From contig NZ_JADIKM010000006.1 of NCBI RefSeq assembly GCF_044904665.1, forward strand, positions 1 to 64,000: a DNA stretch of 64,000 nucleotides. The letters are read 5' to 3'. Source of the DNA: Dyella_A ginsengisoli. Its GTDB lineage: Bacteria > Pseudomonadota > Gammaproteobacteria > Xanthomonadales > Rhodanobacteraceae. The translations under genes were made by a program, and so were the position numbers. The notes under the pieces are model-generated. The model was given only the letters and a program-made list of their open reading frames with translations, was not told where the DNA came from and did no database searches. Shown one piece after another: positions 1 through 7,393 of the stretch; the first letter of the stretch is position 1, and each line of letters opens with the position of its first letter.

Positions 1-215
1 CACTGCAAGGCGTCCACACAAGTCACCTGCGCACACTGTCAAAGATCAATCACTTGCGATCCGTTTCTCGAATCGCCCCGAAGCATTTCGCCCCGGGTGA
101 GCCGCACATTCTACATCGATCTTCTACCTCGTCAACACCTGCGCGAAATGTTTTTTCGCGCTGCCGTGAGGCGGTAGAACCTCCATCGAGCGACTCGCTC
201 GTCGAGGGGCGAGAA

Positions 216-413
216 TCATAGCGCCGGGAGCGACGGCTGTGAAGAGGGCGCGAACAAGTTTCGATCTTCTGTTCGCACTGCATCACCCGGTGACAACGAA
301 GCGGCGTCGCCGGGATGGACGCAACGCATGCCCGGTTGATAGGGAACAAGACGATGGCCGGCCAGCGCTTCAGCCATCGCCCAGTCGTCCTCGAAAGGGA
401 TGAACTGCTTCAT
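216..413 (-). CDS. small conserved-looking hypothetical protein
   Basis: A 65-residue protein beginning MKQFIPFEDDW. I do not know its function, although I recall similar short Xanthomonadales proteins with this opening. The start is supported by AGGAG seven bases upstream of the ATG. The N-terminal half is acidic/aromatic and the C-terminal third is Ser/Pro-rich and probably disordered. No signal peptide, membrane segment or metal motif is visible. It lies 108 bases downstream of the rubredoxin gene on the same strand, so the two could be co-transcribed. The strong ribosome binding site is the best reason to accept it as real. Confidence 0.6.
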   Translation of the reverse strand: MKQFIPFEDDWAMAEALAGHRLVPYQPGMRCVHPGDAASLSPGDAVRTEDRNLFAPSSQPSLPAL

Positions 414-521
414 GTCGATGCTCCTGTGCACACGCCCGCACGGGCGCAGGTGCATCACATCATTCGCCGCAGGCTCCACCATGACGCCATCGGGCAACGG
501 CGGGGCGGAATGAGGCAGGAC

Positions 522-716
522 TCAGTCGACTTCGATCATCTCGAAATCGTCCTTGGTCGCGCCGCAGTCCGGACACGTCCACGTGTCGGGCACATCCTCC
601 CAGCGCGTGCCCGGGGCGATGTCCTCTTCCGGCAGGCCAAGCGCCTCGTCATAGATGAAGCCACATACGACGCACATCCACTTGCGCGATGCCGATTCGG
701 TGCTGCCCTGTGTCAT
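522..716 (-). CDS. rubredoxin
   Basis: A 64-residue rubredoxin, a one-iron electron carrier in the cytoplasm. The two CxxC pairs that bind the iron are visible as C15-V-V-C18-G and C48-P-D-C51-G, with the usual aromatic residues around them (W13, Y22, W39, W47). About ten residues precede the fold. The ATG at 716 gives the standard length; the same frame runs upstream but would add an unrelated Arg-rich extension. Divergent from thiE with about 100 bases between. Typical partners in this group are alkane or other non-haem iron oxygenases, but none is adjacent, so its acceptor is unknown. Confidence 0.92.
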   Translation of the reverse strand: MTQGSTESASRKWMCVVCGFIYDEALGLPEEDIAPGTRWEDVPDTWTCPDCGATKDDFEMIEVD

Positions 717-815
717 TGACTGATCCGTACTCGAGAATGGACGGCCATTCTCGCAACTCGCAGGCCGGGGCGAAAGGCGCACGCGCGGCTGGCGATCGGG
801 CATCATGTCGCCCCC

Positions 816-1433
816 ATGAGCACACTCTTGCCGCGCGGCATCTACGCCATCACTGATGGCCAGCCCCATCGATTGATCGAACGCAGCGAACAGGCGCTGG
901 CCGGCGGGGTCGCCATGATTCAGTACCGGGACCTGAGCGACGACCACCTGCGCCGCCGCGCCGAGGCCACGGCGCTGGCGATGCTGTGCGCCCGTTACGA
1001 CCGTCCACTGATCATCGATCACGATATCGCGCTCGCACAGGCCGTCGGCGCTGCGGGCGTACACCTCAGCCAGGCCGATGGAGACCCGGCGGCGGTGCGC
1101 GCCGTGCTCGGGTCGCAGGCGATCGTCGGCGTCTCCTGCTACGCCTCGATCGAACTCGCGCTTGACGCAGCCAGGGCTGGCGCAAGCTATGTATCGTTCG
1201 GTGCGTTCTTCGCTTCCCCCACCAAGCCACACGCGGGGCATGCGCCGCTGGATCTGCTGCGGCAGACGGCCACGCTCGGCATTGCCCGGGTGGCGATTGG
1301 CGGGATCACGCCGGACAATGGGCGGCTATTGGTCGACGCTGGCGCCGACTTCATCGCGACTGTATCGGCCATTTATGGCGCCCACGACACGCGCGCCGCT
1401 GCGGCGAACATGGCCGCGCTCTTCACCGCCTGA
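816..1433 (+). CDS. thiE: thiamine phosphate synthase
   Basis: A 205-residue TIM-barrel enzyme that joins HMP-pyrophosphate and the thiazole phosphate to give thiamine phosphate. Family motifs are present: the IQYRDLSDD strand near residue 35 (substrate pyrophosphate side), the central HLSQADGD segment, the GAFFASPTKPH loop, and the C-terminal GGITPDN and ATVSAIYGA phosphate-binding loops. Length is normal. There is no obvious Shine-Dalgarno sequence before the ATG, so leaderless or weak initiation is possible. hemL follows after 16 bases on the same strand, suggesting one transcript linking two cofactor pathways. Confidence 0.95.
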   Translation: MSTLLPRGIYAITDGQPHRLIERSEQALAGGVAMIQYRDLSDDHLRRRAEATALAMLCARYDRPLIIDHDIALAQAVGAAGVHLSQADGDPAAVRAVLGSQAIVGVSCYASIELALDAARAGASYVSFGAFFASPTKPHAGHAPLDLLRQTATLGIARVAIGGITPDNGRLLVDAGADFIATVSAIYGAHDTRAAAANMAALFTA

Positions 1434-1449
1434 CCCGGAAACGTATCTG

Positions 1450-2733
1450 ATGAACAACCACGAGCTCTTCCAGCGCGCCCGCCAGCTGATGCCCGGCGGC
1501 GTGAATTCCCCGGTGCGCGCGTTCAAGTCGGTTGGCGGCGAGCCGTTCTTCACCTCCCGTGCCGACGGGGCCTACCTGTGGGATGTCGAGGGCAAGCGCT
1601 ATATCGACTACATCGGCTCGTGGGGGCCGATGATCGCCGGTCACAATCACCCCGCCGTCCGTGAGGCGGTGGAGCGCGCGGTCCGCAACGGCCTGTCCTT
1701 CGGCACGCCCTGCCCGGCCGAGGTCACCATGGCGGAGACCATCACGCGGCTGGTTCCCTCGATCGAGATGGTGCGCATGGTGAACTCCGGCACCGAAGCG
1801 ACCATGTCGGCGATCCGGCTGGCGCGCGGTGCCACCGGCCGCAGCAAGATCGTGAAGTTCGAGGGCTGCTACCACGGCCACGGCGACAGCTTTCTGGTGA
1901 AGGCGGGCTCGGGGGCATTGACCTTCGGCGTTCCCACCTCGCCGGGCGTGCCCAAGCAGAACGCCGACCTCACGCTCACCCTTCCCTACAACGACCTCGA
2001 TGCCGCCAAGGCGCTCTTTGCCGAACAGGGCGAGCAGATCGCCGGCCTGATCATCGAGCCGGTGGCCGGCAACATGAACTGCATCCTGCCCCGCGAGGGT
2101 TATCTGCAGGGCCTGCGTGAACTGTGCGACGCGCACGGTGCGTTGCTTATCTTCGACGAAGTAATGACCGGCTTCCGCGTGGCGCTCGGCGGTGCGCAGG
2201 CGCATTACGGCGTGCGCCCGGACCTCACCACGTTCGGCAAGATCATCGGCGGCGGCATGCCGGTGGGCGCCTACGGCGGTCGACGCGACCTGATGGAGCA
2301 GGTGGCGCCTTCCGGCCCCATCTATCAGGCCGGCACCCTGAGTGGAAACCCGGTGGCAATGGCCGCCGGCCTGGCAGTGCTGGAGTTGGTGCAGGCGCCA
2401 GGCTTCCATGACACGCTCGCCAGCCGCACCCGGCTGCTTTGCGACGGCCTGCAGGCGGTCGCCGATGGTGAGGGCGTGCCGTTCAGCACCACTCGCGTCG
2501 GCGGCATGTTCGGCTTGTTCTTCACCGCGGAACAGGTGGAGACGTTCGACCAGGCCACGGCGACCGACACTGCGATGTTCAACCGCTTCTTCCACGGCAT
2601 GCTGGCGCGCGGCGTGTATCTGGCACCGTCGGCCTTCGAGGCCGGCTTCATGTCCAGCGCGCACAGCGACCAGGACATTGCCGACACGCTGCAGGCCGCC
2701 CGCGAAGCATTGCGCGAAGCGCGCACCGCCTGA
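1450..2733 (+). CDS. hemL: glutamate-1-semialdehyde 2,1-aminomutase
   Basis: A 427-residue PLP enzyme that converts glutamate-1-semialdehyde to 5-aminolevulinate, the last step of C5-type haem precursor synthesis. It shows the GGVNSPVRAF start typical of the family, the NSGTEATMSAIRLAR loop, the IFDEVMTGFR aspartate that contacts PLP, and the PLP lysine in FGKIIGGGMPVGAYGG. The start at 1450 gives the usual family length; the longer open frame upstream is thiE read out of frame. It ends six bases before a convergent glyoxalase-type gene. Confidence 0.96.
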   Translation: MNNHELFQRARQLMPGGVNSPVRAFKSVGGEPFFTSRADGAYLWDVEGKRYIDYIGSWGPMIAGHNHPAVREAVERAVRNGLSFGTPCPAEVTMAETITRLVPSIEMVRMVNSGTEATMSAIRLARGATGRSKIVKFEGCYHGHGDSFLVKAGSGALTFGVPTSPGVPKQNADLTLTLPYNDLDAAKALFAEQGEQIAGLIIEPVAGNMNCILPREGYLQGLRELCDAHGALLIFDEVMTGFRVALGGAQAHYGVRPDLTTFGKIIGGGMPVGAYGGRRDLMEQVAPSGPIYQAGTLSGNPVAMAAGLAVLELVQAPGFHDTLASRTRLLCDGLQAVADGEGVPFSTTRVGGMFGLFFTAEQVETFDQATATDTAMFNRFFHGMLARGVYLAPSAFEAGFMSSAHSDQDIADTLQAAREALREARTA

Positions 2734-2739
2734 CCGGAT

Positions 2740-3162
2740 CTACCAGCTGCCGGTATTGGGCATGGACGCCCACGGCTCGGCCGGTGGCAGCGCTTCGCCC
2801 GCCTGCAGCAGTTCCACCGAGATCAGGTCGGGCGAACGCACGAAGGCCATGTGTCCGTCACGCGGCGGACGATGAATCGTGTAGCCCATCGACTGCAGGT
2901 GGGCGCACAGCGCGTAGATGTCCTCCACCCGAAACGCGAGATGGCCGAAGTTGCGCGCCGAGCCGTAGTCCTCGCTGGAATCCCAGTTGTGCGTCAACTC
3001 GATCTCCGCCTCCGAGCTCTCCGGTGCAGCGAGAAACACCAGGGTGAACCGGCCGGCTGGCACGTCGCGGCGCCGGATTTCGCGCAGCCCCAGGCCTTCG
3101 CAATAGAAGCGCAAGGAAGCATCGAGATCGCGCACGCGCACCATCGTGTGCAGGTATTTCAT
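2740..3162 (-). CDS. VOC-family glyoxalase I-like protein
   Basis: A 140-residue vicinal-oxygen-chelate protein close to lactoylglutathione lyase, which isomerises the methylglyoxal-glutathione hemithioacetal. The four metal ligands of bacterial glyoxalase I are present at matching spacing: H5, E55, H74 and E117. The MVRVRDLDASLRFY opening and NFGHLAFRVEDI segment are classic. Its start codon overlaps the stop of the upstream aminotransferase gene by four bases (ATGA), so the two are translationally coupled. It could act on a related 2-oxoaldehyde adduct, but the intact ligand set favours true glyoxalase activity. Confidence 0.88.
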   Translation of the reverse strand: MKYLHTMVRVRDLDASLRFYCEGLGLREIRRRDVPAGRFTLVFLAAPESSEAEIELTHNWDSSEDYGSARNFGHLAFRVEDIYALCAHLQSMGYTIHRPPRDGHMAFVRSPDLISVELLQAGEALPPAEPWASMPNTGSW

Positions 3163-4496
3163 CGGGACATCTCCGCTGCCGCCGTATCCGCAGGCCGCAT
3201 GAAATCGAGCAGCGCAGCGCGCAGGCGCAGCAACCCCTGAGCCACATCTTCATCGCTCAAGGTGAGCGGCGGCACGAAACGCAGCACGTCCGGCCCGGCC
3301 TGAAGCAGCAGCAAGCCGTGCGCGGCCGCGTGATCGAGCACCTCGCCGGCGCGCCCCTTCCAGGAGTCGGCCAGCACCGCGCCGATCATCAGGCCGCGAC
3401 CACGTACTTCGGCAAAAAGGCCGAGCTCGGCATGGATCGCTGCCAGGCCCTTGCGCAGATCGTTCGCCTGCCGCTCCACATTCAACAGCACTTCGGGCGA
3501 GGCCAGCTTGGCCAGCGCCACGCGCGCCACCGCCGCGCCCATCGGGTTGCCGCCGAACGTGGTGCCGTGCGCACCGAACTGCATCACCTCGGCCACCTTC
3601 GGTCCGGCCAGCATCGCGCCGATCGGGAAGCCGCATCCCAGCGCCTTGGCCAAGGTGACGATGTCCGGCACCACGTGGTCTTGAACGTGCGCGAACAAAG
3701 TGCCGGTGCGCCCCATGCCGCACTGGATCTCATCCAGCACGAGCAGCGCGTCGTGCGCATCGCAGAGCTCGCGCACGCGACGGATGAAACCGGGCGCCGC
3801 CGGCAGCACGCCACCTTCGCCCTGCACTGGTTCGAGCATCACGGCGGCGACGTCGCCTTCGGCGAAGGTCGCCTCGAGCGCAGCGACATCATTGAAATCG
3901 AGGTAGCGGAAACCGGCGGGCAGCGGCTCGTAACCCTGCTGATACTTCGGCTGCGCCGTGGCGGTCACCGTGGCCAGCGTGCGTCCGTGGAAGGAGCCAT
4001 GAAAGGTGATGATGGTGCGGCGCTCAGGCCCACGCCCCTTCGAGGCGGCCCACTTGCGCACCAGCTTGATCGCCGCCTCGTTGGCCTCGGCGCCAGAGTT
4101 GCAGAAGAACACGCGCTCGGCGAAGCCCGACGCACGCACCAGCTCTTCGGCCAGTCGCAGCGGCGGCTCGGTGTAGAACACGTTGGAGCTGTGCCAGAGC
4201 TTGTGCGCCTGCGTCGCCAGCGCGGCGACGAGATCGGGATCGGCGTGGCCCAGCGCATTCACTGCAATGCCGGCGCCGAAATCGATGTACTCGCGTCCCT
4301 CGGTGTCCCACACCCGCGCGCCCTTGCCGTAATCGAGCACGAGCTCGCGCGGCTTGTACACCGGCAACCAGTAGCGTTTGCCGAGATCGATCAACGAAGG
4401 GGGCGCGTGCATGGGGGATCCGACGGGCGCGGCGAAGGCGCCGGTTGCAGGTGGAAATGGGTCCGTCATCGTAAGTCCAAGCCTGCTGCTTTGCAT
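3159..4496 (-). CDS. argD: acetylornithine/succinylornithine-type aminotransferase
   Basis: A class III PLP aminotransferase of about 445 residues, acting on N-acetylornithine or a related omega-amino substrate in arginine metabolism. Visible are NSGAEANEAAIKLVRK (cofactor phosphate), FHGSFHGRT, LVLDEIQCGMGRTG, and the PLP lysine in TLAKALGCGFPIGAM. The N-terminal 25 residues are Pro/Ala-rich and longer than in standard ArgD. ATG 4496 has AAGG five bases upstream; ATG 4469 has only a GGA. The gene is coupled to the glyoxalase gene by a four-base overlap. The ArgD name is by family and could be wrong in substrate. Confidence 0.85.
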   Translation of the reverse strand: MQSSRLGLTMTDPFPPATGAFAAPVGSPMHAPPSLIDLGKRYWLPVYKPRELVLDYGKGARVWDTEGREYIDFGAGIAVNALGHADPDLVAALATQAHKLWHSSNVFYTEPPLRLAEELVRASGFAERVFFCNSGAEANEAAIKLVRKWAASKGRGPERRTIITFHGSFHGRTLATVTATAQPKYQQGYEPLPAGFRYLDFNDVAALEATFAEGDVAAVMLEPVQGEGGVLPAAPGFIRRVRELCDAHDALLVLDEIQCGMGRTGTLFAHVQDHVVPDIVTLAKALGCGFPIGAMLAGPKVAEVMQFGAHGTTFGGNPMGAAVARVALAKLASPEVLLNVERQANDLRKGLAAIHAELGLFAEVRGRGLMIGAVLADSWKGRAGEVLDHAAAHGLLLLQAGPDVLRFVPPLTLSDEDVAQGLLRLRAALLDFMRPADTAAAEMSR

Positions 4497-4526
4497 CACG
4501 GCCTTGCCACGGCCCTGCCTGTCGCC

Positions 4527-4650
4527 GGTGTAAACGCGCCTGCTCCTGTATCAGGTCTGTTACACCCCCGGGAAATGGCCTGGCAGCTGCTGCCCAGCCT
4601 CACTTCCGCAGCGGTCGAACGGAAAGCAGCCTGTAAAACGCCGTTACACC
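4527..4650. promoter_or_regulatory. candidate activator sites: TGTAA/TTACA half-sites
   Basis: Three copies of the octamer GTTACACC or its inverse lie here: GGTGTAAAC at 4527-4535, GTTACACC at 4559-4566 and GTTACACC at 4643-4650. The last belongs to a perfect dyad, TGTAA-N7-TTACA, at 4632-4648. The dyad centre is about 100 bases upstream of the expected start of the sigma-54 promoter at 4714-4729, a usual distance for enhancer-binding activator sites. The sites also lie 30-155 bases upstream of argD and could control that gene instead. Confidence 0.4.
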
Positions 4651-4713
4651 TCGACCGGGCCTGTCGCAGCCAATCGGCGGCGGAGATCGCGTCACTGCGC
4701 GAAAACACGGCAG

Positions 4714-4729
4714 TGGCACGCCACTTGCT
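4714..4729 (+). promoter_or_regulatory. sigma-54 (RpoN) promoter, -24/-12
   Basis: TGGCACG-CCAC-TTGCT matches the sigma-54 consensus TGGCACG-N4-TTGCW at every defined position, with GG (4715-4716) and GC (4727-4728) exactly ten bases apart. Transcription would start near 4740 and run rightward, into a gap with no convincing plus-strand gene and toward the 3' end of a sigma-54 activator gene on the other strand. Confidence 0.7.
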
Positions 4730-4739
4730 CATCTCTTCC

Positions 4740-4955
4740 GCAGCGATAGGGGGGATGGCATGTCATTTCCTCCAAGCATGCTCAAGCTCGCGCGCCAGCC
4801 AGCTCGTCGTAAGCCGTGCACGGCGGTCGGTGGAACGGGAGGTGGGCAGGTCGGATATGTACGGCTGCGGAGATGGCAGCCCACGAGAGCGGTGACCCGG
4901 GGGAGCCCGGATCACCCGACGGAACCCCCGGCCCGTCCCCTGCGGGCCGGGGGAT
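4740..4955 (+). ncRNA. candidate sigma-54-dependent small RNA
   Basis: This is a predicted transcript, not a recognised family. It would start after the sigma-54 promoter at 4714-4729 and end at an 11-bp GC stem (4925-4953). A second hairpin lies at 4891-4916: GGTGA/TCACC and CCGGG/CCCGG arms, one mismatch, loop GGAG. Eight GGA triplets occur (4753, 4832, 4838, 4853, 4869, 4902, 4921, 4952), one in that loop; GGA in loops is the binding signature of CsrA/RsmA. The only reading frame from a nearby ATG (4755) gives 46 residues of unremarkable Arg/Ser-rich sequence. An untranslated tail or a short peptide remain possible. Confidence 0.35.
4925..4953. terminator. GC-rich hairpin, possible terminator
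   Basis: A perfect 11-bp inverted repeat, CCCCCGGCCCG / CGGGCCGGGGG, with a seven-base loop, 21 bases past the stop codon of the leftward activator gene. Neither side has a good T tract (ATTTCC rightward, TTCC leftward), so termination may be weak or Rho-assisted. Confidence 0.5.
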
Positions 4956-4973
4956 TTCCTCCAATCGATTCGT

Positions 4974-6311
4974 TCAGCGCAGCTCGTCGAGCGCGAGACG
5001 GTGCTTCTTGCACAGCCGATAGACCGTGACGCGCGAGATGCGCAGGCGTCGCGCGCACTCGCTGATGTTGAACCGGCTTTCGCGCAGGCAGGTCACGATG
5101 GCCTCCCGTTCGGCGGCAACGCGCGTGACGCCCAGCGCGGCGATGGCACTGGCACCGTTGCCCGGCATTGGCAGATCCAGGTCCGCGGCGCTGACCAGCG
5201 CATCCTCGGCAACCACCGCGGCCCGCTGCACGCGGTTGATCAACTCGCGCACGTTGCCGGGCCAGGCAAACCGGCGCATCGCGGCGCGCGCACCGGCACT
5301 GAAGGCGCGTGCGCGACACGCGTGGTGCTCGCGGAAACGGTCCAGGAAATGCTGGGCGAGCAGTTCCACGTCGCCTTCGCGCTCGCGCAGTGGCGGCATC
5401 GACAGGCGCAGCACGTTGAGGCGGTAGTAGAGATCCTGACGGAAACGGCCGGCCGCCACGGCCTGTTCCAGGTCGACATGGGTGGCGGCGATCACCCGGG
5501 CATCGGTACGAATGGATTGACTCGATCCCAGCCGCTCGATCGTGCCCTCCTGCAAGAAACGCAGCAGGCTGGTCTGCGCATCCAGCGGCAGGTCGCCAAT
5601 CTCGTCGAGGAACACCGTGCCGCCCGCCGCGCTCTCGATGTGTCCGATCCGCCGGGCGTTGGCGCCGGTGAACGCACCACGCTCGTGGCCGAACAACTCC
5701 GACTGCACAAGATTCACCGGCAGCGCACCGCAATTGATCGCCACGAACGGCTTGCCGCCACGCACCGACAGCTGGTGCAGCGCCTTGGCCGCTCCCTCCT
5801 TGCCGGTCCCCGTCTCGCCGGTGATCAGCACCGGCAGGTCGACCGGCGCGAATTTGCGCAGGCGCGAGAATGTCGTTTGCATTGCTGGGCTACGCCCGAC
5901 GATGCCGTCGAGGTCGCCAGCCGATACATGCGGCCGTCCGCCCGCGATGGTGCCCAACGTCTCGATGAGACGTCCCAGATCCACCGGCGCGGTGAAGAAA
6001 TCGATGCTGGCTTGCAGGACACGCTCCACGCGCAGCCTCTGTGCCGGCATCCGTGGAGGTACCAGCGCCAGCCAGATCAGGCGCGGATGGGCGGCGATGA
6101 GCTCACCCATCGCATCGAGCGCGGCCTCGTCGCTGTCGCGCAGATCCGCCATGGCCACCACGATGTCGCCGCTGCGCACGCGCAGCTCGCCATCCATCGC
6201 ATGGACCCGGCGGATTGACCAACCCGACTGCGCCAGCGCATCGCACTCGCATTTGGATGGCTGGCCAAACCAGATAACGCAGCGTCGCGCTGCGACAAGT
6301 CCCGACTGCAT
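4974..6311 (-). CDS. sigma-54-dependent Fis-family activator, VpsR-like
   Basis: A 445-residue enhancer-binding protein that would remodel sigma-54 RNA polymerase. The N-terminal 130 residues look like a degenerate receiver of the VpsR type without a clear phospho-acceptor pocket. The AAA+ domain follows, with Walker A GETGTGKE (about 165-172), the sigma-54 contact loop GAFTGA (about 212-217), and Walker B TVFLDEIGD (about 233-241). A Fis-type helix-turn-helix closes the protein (about 405-440). ATG 6311 is preferred because GGGAGGGA lies upstream; a GTG at 6332 would sit inside that ribosome binding site. The adjacent gap holds a consensus sigma-54 promoter, a plausible target. Confidence 0.92.
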   Translation of the reverse strand: MQSGLVAARRCVIWFGQPSKCECDALAQSGWSIRRVHAMDGELRVRSGDIVVAMADLRDSDEAALDAMGELIAAHPRLIWLALVPPRMPAQRLRVERVLQASIDFFTAPVDLGRLIETLGTIAGGRPHVSAGDLDGIVGRSPAMQTTFSRLRKFAPVDLPVLITGETGTGKEGAAKALHQLSVRGGKPFVAINCGALPVNLVQSELFGHERGAFTGANARRIGHIESAAGGTVFLDEIGDLPLDAQTSLLRFLQEGTIERLGSSQSIRTDARVIAATHVDLEQAVAAGRFRQDLYYRLNVLRLSMPPLREREGDVELLAQHFLDRFREHHACRARAFSAGARAAMRRFAWPGNVRELINRVQRAAVVAEDALVSAADLDLPMPGNGASAIAALGVTRVAAEREAIVTCLRESRFNISECARRLRISRVTVYRLCKKHRLALDELR

Positions 6312-6394
6312 GGCTTCATCCCTCCCCCGCACGCCCCTGCTTGACGTCTCACCACCTGCCCTGGTGAACGAAAAGCGTGATGCAGTTCACGATA

Positions 6395-6405
6395 TTACGC
6401 CGTAA
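6395..6405. promoter_or_regulatory. palindrome upstream of the sigma-54 activator gene
   Basis: TTACGCCGTAA is a perfect odd palindrome about 85 bases upstream of the activator start. It shares the core ACGCCGTNAC with the dyad at 4632-4648. The reverse strand also carries TAATAT, a possible -10. Autoregulation by the activator is an inference. Confidence 0.35.
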
Positions 6406-6518
6406 CGCGGGACGGTCCAGGCAACAAATTGCGTAGGGGAAATCCGACATGGGCTCGCCGTAAAGGCTTTGGCATCAGGAACTTCCGGCGGTCCCGTAGT
6501 GCCCGGGCTGAATTCGCG

Positions 6519-7334
6519 TCAGAGGAACAGATCCCGCAGCAAAGGCTGGCCAGGCTGGACCGCATAACGATCCAGATCGCTGACTCCGGCCTCGGCCAGC
6601 ACCTCGTCATCGATCGCGAAGCGGCCGGTGGTGTCGTGCGCCGGGCGCACCAGCAGGGCATGCGCGGCATCGGCCACGATCTCGGGCGTGCGGCAGTGCT
6701 CCGGACGCACGCCGTCGATCATGGCGATCGCCGCGGTGGCGATGACGGTGCGCGGCCACAACGCGTTGACCGCAATGCCCAGCGGGCGGAACTCCTCGGC
6801 CATGCCCAGCACGCACAGGCTCATGCCCATCTTGGCGATGGTGTAGGCGGTGTGCGGCGCGAACCACTTCGGGTCCAGCGTGGGTGGCGGGGCCAGCATC
6901 AGTACGTGCGGATTGGCGGCACGCTTCAGATAGGGCAGGCAGGCCTGGGTAGCGAGGAAGGTGCCGCGCGTGTTGACCTGGTGCATCAGGTCGAATCGCT
7001 TCATCGGTGTGCCTTCCACCCCGGCCAGCCAGATCGCGCTGGCGTTGTTGACCAGGATGTCGATGCCACCGAAGTGGTCGGCCGCGCGGGCCGCGGCCTC
7101 GACCACCTGCTCTTCCTCTCGGATGTCCACCTTCAGCGCCAGCGCGCGTCCACCGGCCGCCTCGACCGCTTCAGCGGCGCTGTGGATGGTGCCGGGCAGC
7201 TTGGGATTGGGCACGCCGCTCTTCGCCGCGATGACCACATTGGCGCCGTCGCGCGCAGCGCGCAGCGCGATGGCCAGCCCGATGCCGCGCGAGGCGCCGG
7301 TGATGAACAGGGTCTTGCCCGCCAGTGAGCCCAC
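6519..7334 (-). CDS. SDR-family oxidoreductase, HSDL2-like
   Basis: A 271-residue short-chain dehydrogenase closest in wording to the SDR domain of HSDL2. Cofactor motif TGASRGIG is at 12-19 and NNAS at 96-99; Y164 and K168 of YxxxK are present. The usual catalytic serine appears replaced by alanine (LMLAPPP, A148), where I recall ISPPL-type sequence in HSDL2 proteins. Start is GTG 7334, supported by AAGGAG seven bases upstream. Substrate unknown; fatty-acid or hydroxysteroid-like substrates are possible. It stands alone between the activator gene and the LON-domain gene, with about 200 bases of spacer to the former. Confidence 0.85.
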   Translation of the reverse strand: MGSLAGKTLFITGASRGIGLAIALRAARDGANVVIAAKSGVPNPKLPGTIHSAAEAVEAAGGRALALKVDIREEEQVVEAAARAADHFGGIDILVNNASAIWLAGVEGTPMKRFDLMHQVNTRGTFLATQACLPYLKRAANPHVLMLAPPPTLDPKWFAPHTAYTIAKMGMSLCVLGMAEEFRPLGIAVNALWPRTVIATAAIAMIDGVRPEHCRTPEIVADAAHALLVRPAHDTTGRFAIDDEVLAEAGVSDLDRYAVQPGQPLLRDLFL

Positions 7335-7393
7335 GGCGCCGCTCCTTCGTGAGGGAAAGCGGGGAGTGTAGCGCCGCGTCCCGGGGCGCCGGG

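Noticed and set aside
187..201. Palindrome CGAGCG-ACT-CGCTCG after the small gene at 216
   Set aside because: A six-bp stem with no T tract and no context. The left end 1-215 shows nothing else that I can support.
717..815. A thiamine (TPP) riboswitch upstream of thiE
   Set aside because: The gap is short and lacks the conserved CUGAGA and related elements.
1078..1449. N-terminal extension of hemL into thiE
   Set aside because: It reads thiE out of frame and is Arg/Ser-rich. HemL homology begins exactly at 1450.
4755..4895. A 46-codon plus-strand frame after the sigma-54 promoter as its target gene
   Set aside because: The G run abuts the ATG with no spacing, the product is Arg/Ser-rich without features, and hairpins follow. 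A structured RNA explains the stretch better, though a short peptide is not excluded.
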